DNA of 64,000 bases, taken from Effrenium voratum (lineage: Eukaryota; Sar; Dinophyceae; Suessiales; Symbiodiniaceae). Position 1 is the first letter of the stretch. Every line of letters begins with the position of its first letter. The stretch lies in assembly GCA_963377175.1 (NCBI GenBank), contig CAUJNA010003293.1, positions 474,880 through 538,879 of the forward strand. The letters run 5' to 3'. Positions 61,441 through 64,000 of the stretch are shown in pieces. A program made the translations under genes and the position numbers. Under the pieces are notes generated by a model, which had not been told where the DNA came from, searched no databases, and saw only the letters and a list, made by a program, of their open reading frames with translations.

Positions 61441-63000
61441 TTGCTACCCCAGAGTGTGAGGCACAGCTCAGAAGTCTTGGTTTCTGAAGCAACCGCCTCA
61501 CACCTTTTAGTGTCTATATTACATATTCTCCCCCCGAACCCTCAACCCTGCCCAGCACCCCAACAACCCAACAGCCCAACAGCCCAGCAGCTGGCCCCGT
61601 CGATGGTTCGGCCTGCAGGCTGCTGCAGCTGGCAGGCGCGCTGCACCGCCCGCTTTGCCAGGGCAATCGGGCGCAGCGTGGCCGGGGTTCGGATATGGGC
61701 TAAGTTGTTTTATTGTCAAGGGGGTCCCCAGTTTCATAAAGAACCCTGCCCCCCTTGAAAACCACCACAAAAACACATCATCAATAGAACAGACACACGT
61801 ATCTATATTTAGGGTGTAGGTTTCGGGGGTATCCGGAAGGGAAGTTGATGGTTGGGATATGGGTTCTTCTTTTTTCATGGACCCGCTATATATAAAATGA
61901 GCTTTCTAAAACTCATGCGCCACGTCAAGTGTGTTCTAGAGTTGTATTTCCCGTCCTTGTTTCAATAGCGCATGAAAATATGCGAAACCATAAGGCAGGC
62001 CTATTTTGCGCAAGGAACCCTTTTGGAAAGTTCATTGAACAAGTTCTTATTTAAAAAATGCTTCGGCTAGCGCACGCAACCCTATACACCTTCTCCTTTT
62101 TTCAATCTTGAAAGGGGGCCTGTGCAACTTCTATGCAGGGACGTGCTGATCTGTCTCTTGCCGCGCTTTCCGTGCTTTGCCGTACTTTCCGTGTGCTTTT
62201 GACCTGTGTCCCCACATGTGTATTTGTCACGCTTACATGTGAGCTAAGTTGGACTTAGCAAAGCTAGCGGTATGTCTGCTAAGTCCGTTAACTAACATAT
62301 AGGCTGGGGCTCTAACCTAATTATCACACATAGAGCTATGTGACGTAAGTTTACGGCTATGCGCCGTATCTACATACCCGTAAACTATCCAGATACTACC
62401 TACACCTATATAGACAGCGTATCCAACAGCGCGAACGCCCTACTTAAACAACCAACAAAGTTCAATAACAACGTGTTAGCCAACTTAAATGTTCAACTTG
62501 CCGAACTTACGCAAGTGCCGCATGCGCCGTAACGACATAGCAAGCAGCACGCCCATCCAAGCAATCAACCATTTTCGGCGCGCGGCACCACAGCAAGGGC
62601 CCACCCTCGAAAGACGCCAAACCCAGCCCAGCACTGCGCGCGAGCCTGCGCAGTCGAAATGCGCGTGAGCGTCTTGCAAGGGATCTTTTGTACGAAAACA
62701 ATACCACACAAAACGGTCGGGGTCAGAGCAGCCTTTACGCTTCTATTGTTGGCCCCCTGGTGCGCTTTCTCCGTTGGCCAGGTCGCTGGACGACTTAGAG
62801 GAAGCAGACGCAAAGGTGGGGGGGAGAAACGCAAAGCATTTGGGGGTGACGTCACTTTGGCATTGCGACTTTTCCGACGCAGTCAATGGAAAGGCTTGGG
62901 GTGCCCGCCCCCCGGCCCGGCAAAGCGCCAATCACATAAAATGATCCCGCCCTTGATTCGCCCTTGATTCTTCGTCACGTGAGGCGGTGCAGCTGTGACG
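61440..63000. other. Region with no firm gene
   Basis: A short CCCAACAG-type tandem lies at 61555-61590 (CCCAACAACCCAACAGCCC). The stretch 62480-62950 is GC-richer and open in several frames on both strands without family motifs. Confidence 0.4.
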
Positions 63001-63059
63001 TCTCCCGTTTCGGCAACGGGTCAAAATGCTCAGGGAACTGGCTTGAGAGATTCGACGGG

Positions 63060-63290
63060 TAGATAGGCTGAGGGACAGAGTGATCGACTGACAGACAGAA
63101 AGAGGCGATAGATAGATACATAGATATAGATAGTTAGATAGATAGAGGATGACAGTTTGATTGATGGATCGATGGAAAGTGGGCTAGATAAATGGATTGA
63201 ATGAATTGTGTGTAAATTAGTAGATTGGTAGGTTGGAAAATGGGTAGGTAGGAAGGCGAGTAGATAGATAGATACGCACACAGACAGACT
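63060..63290. repeat. Degenerate GATA repeat
   Basis: GATAGATA, TAGATAGT, GATTGATGG and TAGGTAGG words, best preserved at 63108-63147 and 63260-63275. It lies 3' of the minus-strand hypothetical gene. Confidence 0.85.
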
Positions 63291-63427
63291 ATGCATAGCC
63301 TGGATGTTGTGCATGGCCTGCGTCCTGTGGGGTCCAACAATTGCTCTTCCCAGCATTCCTTCACCAGCTGCGCAACCACTGCCTAGCTGAACTGACAGCC
63401 TGTTAATTTGCAGGGTCTGGCTGCTGG

Positions 63428-63945
63428 TCATGTAGCCCCTGTAATGGATGCCTGTTTGTTTGTGGAGATTGACGATTTCTCACTGTAGTCAGGAACCCAG
63501 CTGAGAGCCTTTGCGCCTCCATTCTTTGTGTACTCCACAATGAGGGCCTTCTTATCAGCAGGTGCAAAATCACGGTACTTCTGACAGGATTGGCCAGCAA
63601 AGCTCAGAAGAGCGCATAACTTGCAAACTGCAAACCTACCTAAAGCAATTCTATGGTTTTGCCAAGGCAAACAGCCCTTTGCACAGGGTTGAACAGACAT
63701 GCGTGTGATAGGATGCTGTTCGCTGCTCTTCCTCTGAAGACACAAGTTCGACTGCGGAGGCCCCTGACAAATTGTACATCTTCCTCAGTTCTTCTGCAGA
63801 CATATCGCCTGCTTGCTGTGTTGTTCCTTTGTCACTCCCTCCTTGCAAGGGCGCATCACTTGCGTTGGATGCTTGCTGTTGAAGTTGCTCTTTGCACACA
63901 CCTGTCTGCAATGGTGTGCCCCTGCTTTCATCCTTTCGAGCCAAA
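63428..63945 (-). CDS. Hypothetical gene, two overlapping frames
   Basis: Two minus-strand frames overlap at 63651-63745. The upstream one (63944-63651) contains SDKGTTQQAGDMSAEELRKM and YNLSGASAVELVSSEEEQ. The downstream one (63745-63428) contains AGQSCQKYRDFAPADKKALI and VEYTKNGGAKALSWVPDYS, then TAG. Both halves look like genuine protein (charged, helical). A sequence resembling an acceptor (GTAGGTTTGCAG) lies at the start of the second half, so an intron or a frameshift could link them. The gene may extend past the window end. I do not recognise the family. Confidence 0.4.
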
Positions 63946-64000
63946 TGCTATACCAGATTTTGCATGCTGCAACGCCACGAAAACACATTTTAAATATGCA

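Overview
This window looks like nuclear DNA of a dinoflagellate-like alga. Short GC-rich coding exons (about 40-155 bp) sit like islands in long introns (0.3-3 kb) of lower GC. Many introns only keep reading frame if the donor is GC, or occasionally GA, instead of GT. The three recognisable multi-exon genes all lie on the + strand. A broken gene near 60 kb resembles, from memory, a protein family repeated many times in dinoflagellate gene sets. No bacterial gene layout, operon, tRNA, rRNA or CRISPR is visible. Taxonomy is an inference; the gene families are read directly from motifs.

Layout. 1-2130 is the end of a 64-bp satellite with a 387-bp higher-order period. 2131-6230 has no supported gene but holds one short inverted-repeat element. 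6230-10850 is a repeat block: CA-rich minisatellite, an 85-bp minisatellite that reverses orientation twice, and a 1.5-kb patchwork of CA, AACAC, CGCAC and CGCCA microsatellites. A damaged minus-strand coding segment lies in it (about 7.2-7.6 kb). 10960-25013 is a family 25 glycosyltransferase gene in at least 13 exons. 26191 to about 43450 is a JmjC (JMJD6-like) oxygenase gene in at least 13 exons. About 49.8-56.5 kb is an alpha/beta hydrolase gene with at least 6 exons. 56.8-58.1 kb is a duplicated tandem-repeat block. 60-64 kb holds relics and one hypothetical minus-strand gene.

The exon models were built by matching conserved family motifs and then requiring intron phase to agree. Adjacent exons join in frame at most junctions. 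That makes the genes look intact where they can be followed, but first exons and some internal exons are missing from the models. The introns carry microsatellites, often directly against the 5' splice site, and short elements with terminal inverted repeats. One such family (about 94-121 bp, termini GGCYRTGGGTCAAAA, 4-bp target duplications) occurs four times, three of them inside introns of the three genes. The genes show no obvious shared pathway; their common features are strand and intron style.
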